Notes under the pieces: generated by a model
The model's database searches: none
What the model saw: the letters and a program-made list of their open reading frames with translations, nothing else
Told to the model about the DNA's origin: nothing
Shown here: positions 18,201-25,555 of the stretch, one piece after another
How the letters are laid out: the number at the start of each line of letters is the position of its first letter
Numbering within the stretch: the stretch's first letter is position 1
Assembly: GCF_035994185.1 (NCBI RefSeq)
Contig: NZ_CP108538.1
Location: 6,425,501-6,489,500, forward strand
Origin: Streptomyces sp. NBC_01217
GTDB taxonomy: Bacteria > Actinomycetota > Actinomycetes > Streptomycetales > Streptomycetaceae
Direction: 5' to 3'
Length of the DNA: 64,000 nt
Position numbers and translations under genes: made by a program

Positions 18201-19165
18201 CCCGGACCACCCCCGTCGGACAGCAACGCACCACCGGCCACTTCACCGAGACCGTCACCGCGGGCTGCGGCGACACCTGGACCGGGCTGCGCAAGCGCGG
18301 CGACGCACCCGACGGCGCCGACTTCGTCCTCGACGCGTTCACCGTGACCGACCTCGGCCCGGCCCCCGCCTCCGAGCAGGCCGCCTGCGGCACGCTCGGC
18401 ATCGACCCGGCCGCCGAGACCCTGGAACCGGGCACGGCCAACATGGTCAGGGCTTCGTTCACCAACTACGAGGCCACCGCGGCGACCGGTGTCGCGCTGA
18501 GCCTGACCGTCCCCGAGGGCTGGCAGGCGGAGCCCGTCGGCGCCATCGTCTTCGACTCGGTCGCGGCAGGCGCCGAGGTCACCGGCAGCTGGCAGGTCAC
18601 CCCACCGGTCGACGCCAAGTACCAGACGTACAGCCTGAGTTCGGAGGCGACGTACACGGTGGGCGGCGCACGGCGCACGCTCGGCGCGCAGACCTCGGTG
18701 CGGACCCTGCCCCCGCCGCCCACCACGGACAGCTGGGCCAGTGACCTCGACTGGACGGCCTTCGAGAACGGCTGGGGACCGGTGGAGCGGGACCTCTCCA
18801 ACGGCGAGCAGGGCAGCGGCGACGGCACCCCGCTGAAGATCGGCGGCACCGCCTACACCAAGGGCCTCGGCAGCCATGCCCCGGCGAAGATCCGCTACTA
18901 CCTGGGCGGCAGGTGCACCTCCTTCACCGCCGAGGTGGGTGTGGACGACGTACAGGCCTCGCGCGGCAGCGTGCAGTTCAGTGTCACGGCCGACGGCACC
19001 GAGAAGGTGAAGTCCCCGGTGCTGAAGGCGGCCGACAGCGCATGGTCGCTCACGGCGGACGTCACCGGCGCCAAGTACGTCGAACTGGTCGTCGGCGACG
19101 GCGGCGACGGCAATGGCAACGACCACGCGGACTGGGGTGACGCGCGCTTCCACTGCGGTAGTTGA
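15293..19165 (+). CDS. secreted GH101 endo-alpha-N-acetylgalactosaminidase
   Basis: 1290 residues from the ATG at 15293, with a signal peptide at 1-30 (RFTSAGAVAAASAAVLALVG ... ATAAAP). The GH101 region covers about 40-680: a beta-sandwich (galactose-mutarotase-like), then the TIM barrel with LLYIDVYYTHGWIADKTL and WNVATEWADKFERGSLWSHW. Asp468 and Glu494 are my candidates for nucleophile and acid/base by position. A beta-sandwich module follows at about 705-845 and another at about 850-1010. Next come a NEW3-type domain (about 1040-1130, PEGWQAEPVG) and a C-terminal NPCBM domain (about 1145-1290, GTAYTKGLGSHAPAKIRYYL). GH101 enzymes release the core-1 disaccharide Gal-GalNAc from Ser/Thr of mucin-type glycoproteins. 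The gene is followed by a strong terminator and a decayed lyase gene. Confidence 0.92.
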   Translation: MSRRFTSAGAVAAASAAVLALVGTALPATAAAPSPAAVESAVPADASVIRSAQLSVAVADDFPRVLAYTDRASGDQLLGSTRPVTTVTLNGTAHAVQLKGAPEVTASAARYTLTFADLPGIEIDASLSVSGRATTFKVTAVRDTEAFRVGTIDIPGHDLVSVGSADTGAATAFTRLDNDSTKTADVFAQVTPDTAADTAPVGASYAIVNTGSLAAAVESNSSYDKPSGATGGDDARFWHQARKAEDGSVRVGVWSGQWTYRGDGAPKPESGADLPWAKVVVTPDANGDKTVDWQDGAVAFRTIGITAPGSEDTPDRVITHIPFNFASQATHPFLRTLDDVKRISLSTDGLGQMALLKGYASEGHDSAHPDYGGDYNKRAGGLKDLNELLKDGKKWGATFGVHVNATEAYPEAKAFDEQLVDKTKPGWNWLGQSYYIDQRRDINSRDLAERFQQLRDETDHNLSLLYIDVYYTHGWIADKTLRSVQKQGWNVATEWADKFERGSLWSHWANDLDYGGATNKGLNSKIIRFIRNDEKDVWNNDPVLGQTAIDEFEGWTGETDWNAFYDNIWQRDLPAKYLQQQKITRWDGNDITLTGGLRGTVEDGRRTFYDHGRKVLSGTDYLLPWDGGKKLYHYSESGGTSSWAVPSTRTYTVYKLTDNGRVKTGTVRPVDGRITLTATAGQPYVLYPDHAPQAADPAWGEGTPVDDPGFNDNGLDAWSKAGTVARDTDGQGRNSARLSGAGTAALSQNIDGLTPGKRYSASALIEVQPGKTRRTTLSIGGKSVAVDRSTAEDHVAASDWHGTYFQRAKVNFTAPASGRATLRIEAARGSTASVRADDVRIVANAPATEKNTVVYEDFEDVDQGWGPFLKGDAGGSTDPRTVISQLHAPYTQAGWNGKLVDDVVGGRESLKAHEENSGLVYRTAPWTVPMTDGHRYKVEYDYQSSHAGAYEWVDGYDRITAEGEPDPVETRTTPVGQQRTTGHFTETVTAGCGDTWTGLRKRGDAPDGADFVLDAFTVTDLGPAPASEQAACGTLGIDPAAETLEPGTANMVRASFTNYEATAATGVALSLTVPEGWQAEPVGAIVFDSVAAGAEVTGSWQVTPPVDAKYQTYSLSSEATYTVGGARRTLGAQTSVRTLPPPPTTDSWASDLDWTAFENGWGPVERDLSNGEQGSGDGTPLKIGGTAYTKGLGSHAPAKIRYYLGGRCTSFTAEVGVDDVQASRGSVQFSVTADGTEKVKSPVLKAADSAWSLTADVTGAKYVELVVGDGGDGNGNDHADWGDARFHCGS

Positions 19166-19175
19166 GAGTGTTCGA

Positions 19176-19212
19176 TGCGGGACGGGCGCGCCCGGTGGGC
19201 GCCCGTCCCGCA
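19176..19212 (+). terminator. hairpin terminator of the GH101 gene
   Basis: TGCGGGACGGGCGC (19176-19189) and GCGCCCGTCCCGCA (19199-19212) form a perfect 14-bp stem with a 9-base loop, 10 bases past the stop. Confidence 0.85.
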
Positions 19213-19257
19213 CCTTGCATGAGATGGCCTTCCCCCCCGACGAATCCGGAGCCGCAC

Positions 19258-21639
19258 ATGCCGAACCCGCCCGTATGGTCACGCCGTACCCTGCTCGCCG
19301 TCTCGACCGCCACCGCCCTGGCGCTCTCCCTCCCCGCTTCCGCGACAGCCGCGGACGCCGCCGAGGCCGACGAGTTCGACACCCTCCGCCTGCGCTGGGT
19401 CGAGATCGCGCTCGGCACCGGATTCGACGCGGCCGCCGAGCCCTACGCCTCCCGCCTCGCCCAGACCGGCGCGCTCGCCCGCGAGTTCCGGGCCGCGATG
19501 AGCCCGGCCGCCGACTCACTGTGGCCCGGCTTCCCGTACAACCCGCCGTCCGGCACACCCAGAGCTACAGCCGCCTGTGGACGATGACCCAGGCCTACGC
19601 CCAGCCGGGCACCGGATCGACCGGCGACGCCGCCCTCCTCGCCGACATCGTCCGCGGCTACGACCACCTCGCCGCGACGGCCTACCACGCCTCCGTCACC
19701 CCGTACGGCAACTGGTGGGAGTGGCAGATCGGCAGCCCGCGCATCCTCATGGACATCACGTCCGTCCTGTACGAGCAGCTGGGCCCGGCCCATGCCGAGG
19801 CCGCCTGCGCCGCCGTCGACCACTTCATCCCCGACGCCGTGCTCCGCGACTACAGCGGCACCTCCACCGGCGCCAACCGTGGATGGGGTCTCCCCTGCTC
19901 GAACGGAGTTGAGAGCTTGGGGAACTGTGCCGCTCCGTCGCGATGCGCGGCGTCCTCGGCCGGGCGCCCGCGAAGATCGCACTGGCCAGGGACGCGCTGT
20001 CCCCCGTCTTCCCGTACGTCACCGAGGGGGACGGCCTCTACGCGGACGGGTCGTTCATCCAGCACACCACCGTCGCCTACTCCGGTACGTACGGCCAGGT
20101 CATGCTCGACGGCCTCGGCCGCCTCTTCGCACTGCTCGCCGGATCGACCTGGGCCGTCACCGACCCGAACCGGCAGATCATCCTGGACAGCGTCGAGCGC
20201 ACGTATGCGCCGCTGGTCTACAACGGCCTGATCATGGACAGCGTCAACGGCCGTGCCATCAGCCGCGGTTACCTGAAGAACGACGATCTCCAGGTGATGC
20301 GCGGCGACCACTTCCACGGGCAGGGCGTCATCGCCGGGATCGCCCTCCTCGCCGCGGGCGCCTCGGCGGCCGAGCGCGACCGGTGGCACGGCATGATCAA
20401 GGGCTGGATCGCCCGTGACCGCACCAGCCCGATCCTGACCGCCCGCCAGTTCGGCATCGCGGACCTGGCCCGGCTGCACGCGGCCCGGGACGCCGCCGTA
20501 CCGGCCGCGCCCGAGCGGGTCGGCCACCACCTCTTCGCCGAGATGGCCCGCGCCGTGCACCGGCGGCCGGACTGGGCCGCCGGCATCTCCATGGCCTCGG
20601 AGCGGATCTCGCACTACGAATGCGGCAACGGCGAGAACCCGCGCGGCTGGCACACCGGGGCCGGAATGCTCTACTGGTGGCCGGGCGAGAAGGAGAACGA
20701 CCAGTACACCGACTGGTTCTGGCCGACCGTCGACCCCTACCGTCTGCCCGGCACGACCGTGTCCACCCGGCGGCTCGCCGACCGGGCGGGCGGCGAATGG
20801 GGCGCGCCCAAGCCCGCGGTGCAGTGGGTGGGCGGCGCCACGACGGCGAGTACGCCGCGGTGGGCCAGCACCTCAAGGGCCTCGGCTCGACCCTGGAGGC
20901 CCGCAAGTCCTGGTTCTGCGTCGCCGATACGGTCATCTGCCTCGGCGCCGGAATCACCAGCACCGACAAGGTCCCCGTCGAGACGGTCATCGACAACCGC
21001 ATGCTCGGCGAGGACGGCACGGCCCCGCTCACCGTCGAGGACCGCACCGCCCCCCGCTGGGCCCACCTCGCGGGTCACGGCGGCTGGGTCCTCCCCGGCG
21101 GCGCCGACCTGCGCACCCTGCGCGAGGACCGCACCGGCGCCTGGTCCGACATCAACACCACCAGCTCCACCGAGCGCCGGACCCGCCGCTACCAGACCCT
21201 CTGGCTGGATCACGGCACGGACCCGGCCGACGCCGGTTACGTCTATCTGCTGATGCCCGGCGCCTCCCGCCGCACCGTCGCCGCCCGCGCCGCCGACCGG
21301 CACTGGCTGACCGTGCTCGCCAACACCTCCGCCGCGCAGGCGGTCGCCGTCCGCCCGCTGGGGCTGACCGCGGCCAACTTCTGGCAGCCGGGTGCGGCCG
21401 GTCCGCTCTCCGTCACGGCCGCGGCGAGCGTGCTCGTACGCGAGGGGCGGCGCTCGGCGACGGGGTGCGTCAGCGGGCCCGACCGGAGCGGTGCGCCGGT
21501 GGACGTGGTGTGGGAGCGGCCGGTCCGGGAGGTCGTCTCGGCGGACCCGGGGATCGAGGTACGCGCCACCGGACGACGGCTCGTGCTGAGGGCCGCACCG
21601 GGAACGCAGGGACGCACCCTGCGATGTGAGGTCCGCTGA
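19258..21639 (+). pseudogene. polysaccharide lyase family 8 (hyaluronate lyase-like), multiply disrupted
   Basis: The gene starts at ATG 19258 with a twin-arginine signal (SRRTLLAVSTATALALSLPA) and runs through three frames to the stop at 21639, about 780 residues if repaired. PL8 motifs lie in order: LRLRWVEIALGTG, SYSRLWTMTQAYA, GNWWEWQIGSPRILMDI, STGANR, GDGLYADGSFIQHTTVAYSG, SHYECGNGENPRGWHTGAG, YWWPGEKENDQYTDWFW and RKSWFCVADTVICLG. The catalytic Asn, His and Tyr regions are all recognisable. There are three lesions. One base is lost near 19555 (GGC-A[T]C-ACC). About 38-41 extra bases at 19881-19921 are a palindromic repeat. One base is lost near 20842 (ACG-[G]AC). The family cleaves hyaluronan, chondroitin or xanthan by beta-elimination; here it should be inactive. 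Confidence 0.88.
19881..19921 (+). repeat. palindromic Streptomyces-type repeat inserted in the lyase gene
   Basis: Between the codons for Asn-Arg (ending 19880) and Glu-Leu-Cys-Arg (starting 19922) lies GC-rich extra sequence. Its core is TCTCCCCTGCTCGAACGG and GAGTTGAGAGCTTGGGGA. TCCCC pairs with GGGGA and CTC with GAG. The sequence resembles the CTCGAGCGAAGCCGAGAG-type imperfect palindromes scattered in Streptomyces genomes (recalled, not searched). Its length is not a multiple of three relative to one missing codon, so it shifts the frame. Confidence 0.65.
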
Positions 21640-21648
21640 ACGACGGGC

Positions 21649-21708
21649 GGGCGGGCGCGGGGAGGGGCCGGGGTATTCTCGCCGGGCTCCTCCGCCGTGC
21701 GCCCGCCC
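21649..21708 (+). terminator. hairpin after the lyase pseudogene
   Basis: GGGCGGGCGC (21649-21658) pairs with GCGCCCGCCC (21699-21708), with inner GGAG/CTCC pairing (21661-21664 with 21687-21690), directly after the lyase stop codon. Confidence 0.55.
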
Positions 21709-21921
21709 CGAAGCCCCCGACCGGACCACACTCCGAGGCTGACACGTATGTGGGGCAGACCACAGTGACCCTTTGTCGAACCCGCACAAAGACCGACCCG
21801 TGACGGCTGGTACTTCGCCTGCATGCCCCCGAGGTTCTGTCAGGCTCCACCAGGAAACAGGTCAGGAGACTGTACGGAGTCGACGGCAGGATTTACTTGC
21901 CCGGCTTCGTAGGGTCGGTAC

Positions 21922-23505
21922 ATGACCGTTGTGGACGAAACCCCGGGCGAGCCGAGCGACACCCGTGGCCGTGTGGCCGAACTGCTGGCACTGCGCGAGC
22001 AGGCCCGGCGCGGACCGAGTGACCGTGCGACCGAGGCGCAGCACGCCAAGGGCAAGCTGACGGCGCGTGAGCGCATCGAGCTGCTGGTCGACCCGGGTTC
22101 GTTCCACGAGGTCGAGCAGCTCCGCCGGCACCGGGCGACCGGATTCGGCCTGGAGGAGAAGAAGCCGTACACCGACGGTGTCATCACCGGCTGGGGCGCG
22201 GTCGACGGCCGCACGGTCTTCGTCTACGCACACGACTTCCGGATCTTCGGCGGCGCGCTGGGCGAGGCCCACGCCACCAAGATCCACAAGATCATGGACA
22301 TGGCCATCTCGGCCGGTGCTCCGCTGGTCTCGCTGAACGACGGCGCGGGCGCCCGTATCCAGGAGGGCGTCAGCGCGCTCGCCGGATACGGCGGGATCTT
22401 CCAGCGCAACACCCGGGCCTCCGGTGTCATCCCGCAGATCAGCGTGATGCTCGGCCCGTGCGCGGGCGGCGCGGCCTACTCCCCGGCGCTCACCGACTTC
22501 GTGTTCATGGTCCGCGAGACCTCCCAGATGTTCATCACAGGACCGGACGTCGTGAAGGCGGTCACCGGTGAGGAGATCAGCCAGAACGGCCTCGGCGGCG
22601 CCGATGTGCACGCCGAGACCTCGGGCGTCGCGCACTTCGCGTACGACGACGAGGAGACCTGCATCGCCGAGGTCCGCTACCTGATCGGGATGCTGCCGTC
22701 CAACAACCGGGAGAACCCGCCCACCGTGGCGAGCGAAGACCCGGCCGACCGGCGCGGCGACGTCCTGCTGGACCTGGTGCCGGCCGACGGCAACCGCCCG
22801 TACGACATGCACAAGGTCATCGAGGAGCTCGTCGACGAGGGTGACTACCTGGAGATCCACGAGCGCTGGGCCCGCAACATCATCTGCGCGCTGGCCCGGC
22901 TGGACGGTCAGGTCGTCGGCATCGTCGCCAACCAGCCGCAGTCCCTCGCCGGTGTCCTGGACATCGAGGCGTCGGAGAAGGCGGCCCGTTTCGTCCAGAT
23001 GTGTGATGCATTCAACATTCCCATCATCACTCTTCTGGACGTACCCGGCTTTCTGCCCGGGGTGGATCAGGAGCACGGTGGAATCATTCGGCACGGTGCG
23101 AAGCTGCTCTACGCGTACTGCAACGCCACCGTTCCGAGGATCTCGCTGATCCTGCGCAAGGCCTACGGCGGTGCGTACATCGTGATGGACAGCCAGTCCA
23201 TCGGTGCGGACCTCACGTACGCCTGGCCGACCAACGAGATCGCGGTGATGGGCGCCGAAGGTGCCGCCAACGTCATCTTCCGTCGGCAGATCGCCGACGC
23301 CGAGGACCCGGAGGCCATGCGGACCCGCATGGTCAAGGAATACAAGGCCGAACTGATGCATCCGTACTACGCCGCCGAGCGCGGCCTGGTCGACGACGTC
23401 ATCGACCCTGCCGAGACCCGCGAGGTGCTGATCGCCTCGCTGGCCATGCTCCGGTCCAAGCACGCCGACCTGCCGTCGCGCAAGCACGGCAACCCCCCGC
23501 AGTAG
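21922..23505 (+). CDS. accB: acyl-CoA carboxylase carboxyltransferase (beta) subunit
   Basis: 527 residues, full length for the actinobacterial acetyl/propionyl-CoA carboxylase beta subunit with tandem crotonase-like halves. Visible blocks are the N-terminal acyl-CoA site (LVSLNDGAGARIQEGVSALAGYGGIF, MLGPCAGGAAYSPAL) and the C-terminal biotin site (DVPGFLPGVDQEHGGIIRHG, RKAYGGAYIVMDSQS). Asp423 corresponds in position to the residue (Asp422 of S. coelicolor PccB) known to control acyl-chain specificity. It transfers carboxyl from biotin on an alpha (AccA) chain to acetyl- or propionyl-CoA, giving malonyl- or methylmalonyl-CoA for fatty acid and polyketide synthesis. By order next to cvn genes it is the accB rather than the pccB paralogue (recalled synteny). 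The epsilon subunit follows in the same operon. Confidence 0.95.
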   Translation: MTVVDETPGEPSDTRGRVAELLALREQARRGPSDRATEAQHAKGKLTARERIELLVDPGSFHEVEQLRRHRATGFGLEEKKPYTDGVITGWGAVDGRTVFVYAHDFRIFGGALGEAHATKIHKIMDMAISAGAPLVSLNDGAGARIQEGVSALAGYGGIFQRNTRASGVIPQISVMLGPCAGGAAYSPALTDFVFMVRETSQMFITGPDVVKAVTGEEISQNGLGGADVHAETSGVAHFAYDDEETCIAEVRYLIGMLPSNNRENPPTVASEDPADRRGDVLLDLVPADGNRPYDMHKVIEELVDEGDYLEIHERWARNIICALARLDGQVVGIVANQPQSLAGVLDIEASEKAARFVQMCDAFNIPIITLLDVPGFLPGVDQEHGGIIRHGAKLLYAYCNATVPRISLILRKAYGGAYIVMDSQSIGADLTYAWPTNEIAVMGAEGAANVIFRRQIADAEDPEAMRTRMVKEYKAELMHPYYAAERGLVDDVIDPAETREVLIASLAMLRSKHADLPSRKHGNPPQ

Positions 23506-23569
23506 TCCGCGGCCGCAGTAGTCCTGCCCGAGCCCGCGAAGACCTGCCGAGAAGACGGAGAAACCGCCC

Positions 23570-23773
23570 ATGAGCACTGCCGCCGAGTCCGTGCTGCGTG
23601 TCGAGAAGGGTCTTGCCGACCCCGAGGAGCTGGCCGCCATAACCGCGGTCCTGCTCGCCCGCGCCGCCGCCCAGCCCGCAGATTCCCCCGCCCACCGCCG
23701 CAGCGGCACTGCCGGATGGCGCCGCCTGGAGCGCACCCCGGGCTTCCGCGCCCCGCACTCCTGGCAGGGCTGA
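23570..23773 (+). CDS. accE: acyl-CoA carboxylase epsilon subunit
   Basis: 67 residues with the family pattern: N-terminal VLRVEKGLADPEELAAITAV (helical, contacts the beta subunit) and a C-terminal WRRLERTPGFRAPHSWQG ending. Epsilon subunits are small actinobacterial proteins that raise the activity of the alpha-beta complex. The gene sits 64 bases after accB and shares its transcript, ending at the hairpin at 23800. Confidence 0.93.
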   Translation: MSTAAESVLRVEKGLADPEELAAITAVLLARAAAQPADSPAHRRSGTAGWRRLERTPGFRAPHSWQG

Positions 23774-23799
23774 GCTCCACCCCTCATGACGTGAGCAGA

Positions 23800-23833
23800 A
23801 AGGCCCCGCACTCCCGAAGGAGTGCGGGGCCTT
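23800..23833. terminator. bidirectional terminator between accE and cvnD
   Basis: AAGGCCCCGCACTCC (23800-23814) and its perfect complement (23819-23833) with a CGAA loop: a 15-bp stem between convergent operons. Confidence 0.9.
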
Positions 23834-23859
23834 CCGCATGTCTGCCGGGGCGACGGGCC

Positions 23860-24441
23860 CTACCGCAGTCGAGCCATCAGCGCGTGCTCCACCAGAGTGA
23901 TCAGCGCGCTCTTCGCATCCGCACGGTGTCGCGCGTCCGTCGTGAGGATCGGCGTGTCCGGCCCGATCTGGAGGGCCTCGCGGACCTCGTCGGGGGTGTA
24001 GGGCTGGTGTCCGTCGAAGCCGTTGAGGGCGATGACGAAGGGGAGTCCGCTGTTCTCGAAGTAGTCGACTGCGGGGAAGCAGTCGGCGAGGCGGCGGGTG
24101 TCGACGAGGACGACGGCGCCGATGGCGCCGCGGACGAGGTCGTCCCACATGAACCAGAAGCGGTCCTGTCCGGGCGTACCGAAGAGGTACAGGATCAGGT
24201 CCTGGTCCAGGGTGATACGGCCGAAGTCCATGGCCACCGTCGTGGTGGTCTTGTCCCCGGTGTGCGTCAGATCGTCGATGCCCGCGGACGCGGACGTCAT
24301 CACGGCTTCGGTGCGCAGCGGATTGATCTCCGAAACGGCACCGACGAACGTGGTCTTACCCACGCCGAAGCCCCCTGCCACCACGATCTTCGCGGAGGTA
24401 GTGGAGCGGGCTGCTCCGCCGCTAGAGCTTGCGAAGTCCAC
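23860..24441 (-). CDS. cvnD: conservon Ras-like GTPase CvnD (distal conservon)
   Basis: 193 residues. The P-loop is GGFGVGKTT (about 23-31), with switch/G3-like LFGTPGQDRF, and a G4-type NGFD in place of the usual NKxD. CvnD proteins are small ATP/GTP-binding proteins that act at the membrane with CvnA, B and C in a G-protein-like signalling complex controlling development and antibiotic production. It is the last gene of a four-gene minus-strand operon and overlaps cvnC by 20 bases. The product differs from the second CvnD in this window at only a handful of residues. A 254-bp stretch (23978-24231) is identical to 30276-30529. Confidence 0.95.
   Translation of the reverse strand: MDFASSSGGAARSTTSAKIVVAGGFGVGKTTFVGAVSEINPLRTEAVMTSASAGIDDLTHTGDKTTTTVAMDFGRITLDQDLILYLFGTPGQDRFWFMWDDLVRGAIGAVVLVDTRRLADCFPAVDYFENSGLPFVIALNGFDGHQPYTPDEVREALQIGPDTPILTTDARHRADAKSALITLVEHALMARLR
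23978..24231. repeat. 254-bp block identical to 30276-30529
   Basis: Base-by-base comparison of the two cvnD genes shows no difference from TCGCGGACC through GAAGTCCAT, including all synonymous positions, while the flanking sequence diverges at once. A second exact match of about 70 bases covers the P-loop region (about 24323-24394 with about 30623-30692). Confidence 0.85.
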
Positions 24442-25042
24442 TGAGCACCCTTTCGAGCAGTGTCACATCTGGCTGGCCGCCGGCGGACTCGTCGCCGCCG
24501 GGCTGATGGATAGCGACGAGTCCGGCCTCTGCCAGGTCGGCTACGAGGATCCGGGCAACGCCGAGCGGGATCGAGAGCAGTGCCGAAATCTCGGCGACCG
24601 ACTTGATCTCGAAGCACAGCCGGCAGATCCGCTGGTGCTCGGGCAACTGCCCTTGCAGCCGGGAAGGATCGGCCGTGGTACTGACCAACGCCTCAATGGC
24701 GAGTTGGTAGCGCGGTCGGGTCCGGCCGCCGGTCATGGCGTACGGACGGACCAGCGGATTGTGCACGGCCGGGGCTGCCGGCTCGGGAGCCCGCCTCGGC
24801 TGTACGGGCTGAATGCGTGGCGGCTGGGGGGAGTCGTAGCGGTGCGGCCGCTGCGGCCGCTGCGGGGGCCACCCCGAATCCTGCTGGGCGCTCCGCGGCT
24901 GCTGCGGCTGCGAGTAGGGCTGATAGGGCTGCTGTGTGCCCTGTCTGCTGGGTGTGGAGGGGAAGTCGAAACGATTGTCCCCGTGTTCACCCGGCACGTT
25001 CTGACCACCGTTGTACTGGTGCCCGCCTGGGGGTGTTGCCAC
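24422..25042 (-). CDS. cvnC: conservon DUF742 protein CvnC (distal conservon)
   Basis: 206 residues. The C-terminal DUF742 domain (about 95-206) reads LVRPYAMTGGRTRPRYQLAI, LPEHQRICRLCFEIKSVAEI and LGVARILVADLAEAGLVAIH. It has a winged-helix-like character and binds the other conservon proteins. It carries a long Gln/Pro/Arg-rich N-terminal extension (about 1-90, QQPYQPYSQPQQPRSAQQ) that its 135-residue paralogue at 30720-31127 lacks. The stop lies within the cvnD start region, a 20-base overlap. Confidence 0.94.
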   Translation of the reverse strand: MATPPGGHQYNGGQNVPGEHGDNRFDFPSTPSRQGTQQPYQPYSQPQQPRSAQQDSGWPPQRPQRPHRYDSPQPPRIQPVQPRRAPEPAAPAVHNPLVRPYAMTGGRTRPRYQLAIEALVSTTADPSRLQGQLPEHQRICRLCFEIKSVAEISALLSIPLGVARILVADLAEAGLVAIHQPGGDESAGGQPDVTLLERVLSGLRKL

Positions 25043-25131
25043 GATTCCTCCTCCGCCTGCCGGTCCCGATCCCAGTGGGTCCGCGCCACCGCACCTTATG
25101 ACTCGGTGGCGCGAAACGCACTGTCTGTCTA

Positions 25132-25554
25132 CTAGTTAAGAAGACTTCCCTGAAGTTCGGCACGGAGGTCCGGGGTGAGGACGCTGCCCGCGCGGTCGAC
25201 AAGAAGGGCCATTTCGTACCCGACCAGACCGATATCGGCGTCCGGATGTGCGAGGACAGCCAAGGAAGATCCATCGGAGATGGACATCAGGAAGAGGAAT
25301 CCGCGCTCCATCTCCACAACCGTCTGATTCACGGCACCGCCCTCGAAGATCCGCGAGGCACCCGCGGTCAGGGAGGTCAGACCGGAGGCGACGGCCGCCA
25401 GCTGGTCCGCGCGGTCGCGCGGAAATCCTTCGGACATGGCCAGCAGGAGTCCGTCGGCGGAGACCACCACCGTGTGCGACACCCCGGGGGTGTTGTCCAC
25501 GAAGTTGGTGATCAACCAGTTCAGATTCTGCGCCGCCTGGCTCATCGGGCTCAC
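25132..25554 (-). CDS. cvnB: conservon roadblock/LC7 protein CvnB (distal conservon)
   Basis: 140 residues of roadblock/LC7 fold (NLNWLITNFVDNTPGVSHTV, LLLAMSEGFPRDRADQLAAV, VLAHPDADIGLVGYEMALLV). Such proteins act as platforms or GTPase-activating partners (MglB-like) for small G proteins such as CvnD. I place the start at GTG 25554 rather than ATG 25545. AGGAG, inside the 3' end of cvnA, lies 7 bases before GTG but 16 before ATG, and the paralogue uses the same spacing with TTG. The cvnA stop ends one base before this GTG, so the two should be translationally coupled. Confidence 0.93.
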   Translation of the reverse strand: MSPMSQAAQNLNWLITNFVDNTPGVSHTVVVSADGLLLAMSEGFPRDRADQLAAVASGLTSLTAGASRIFEGGAVNQTVVEMERGFLFLMSISDGSSLAVLAHPDADIGLVGYEMALLVDRAGSVLTPDLRAELQGSLLN

Positions 25555-25555
25555 A

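Noticed and set aside
15392..19558. 1388-codon minus-strand frame over the GH101 gene
   Set aside because: Shadow of a real gene: low-complexity Gly/Ala/Val/Arg/Asp composition, no ribosome-binding site, no domain.
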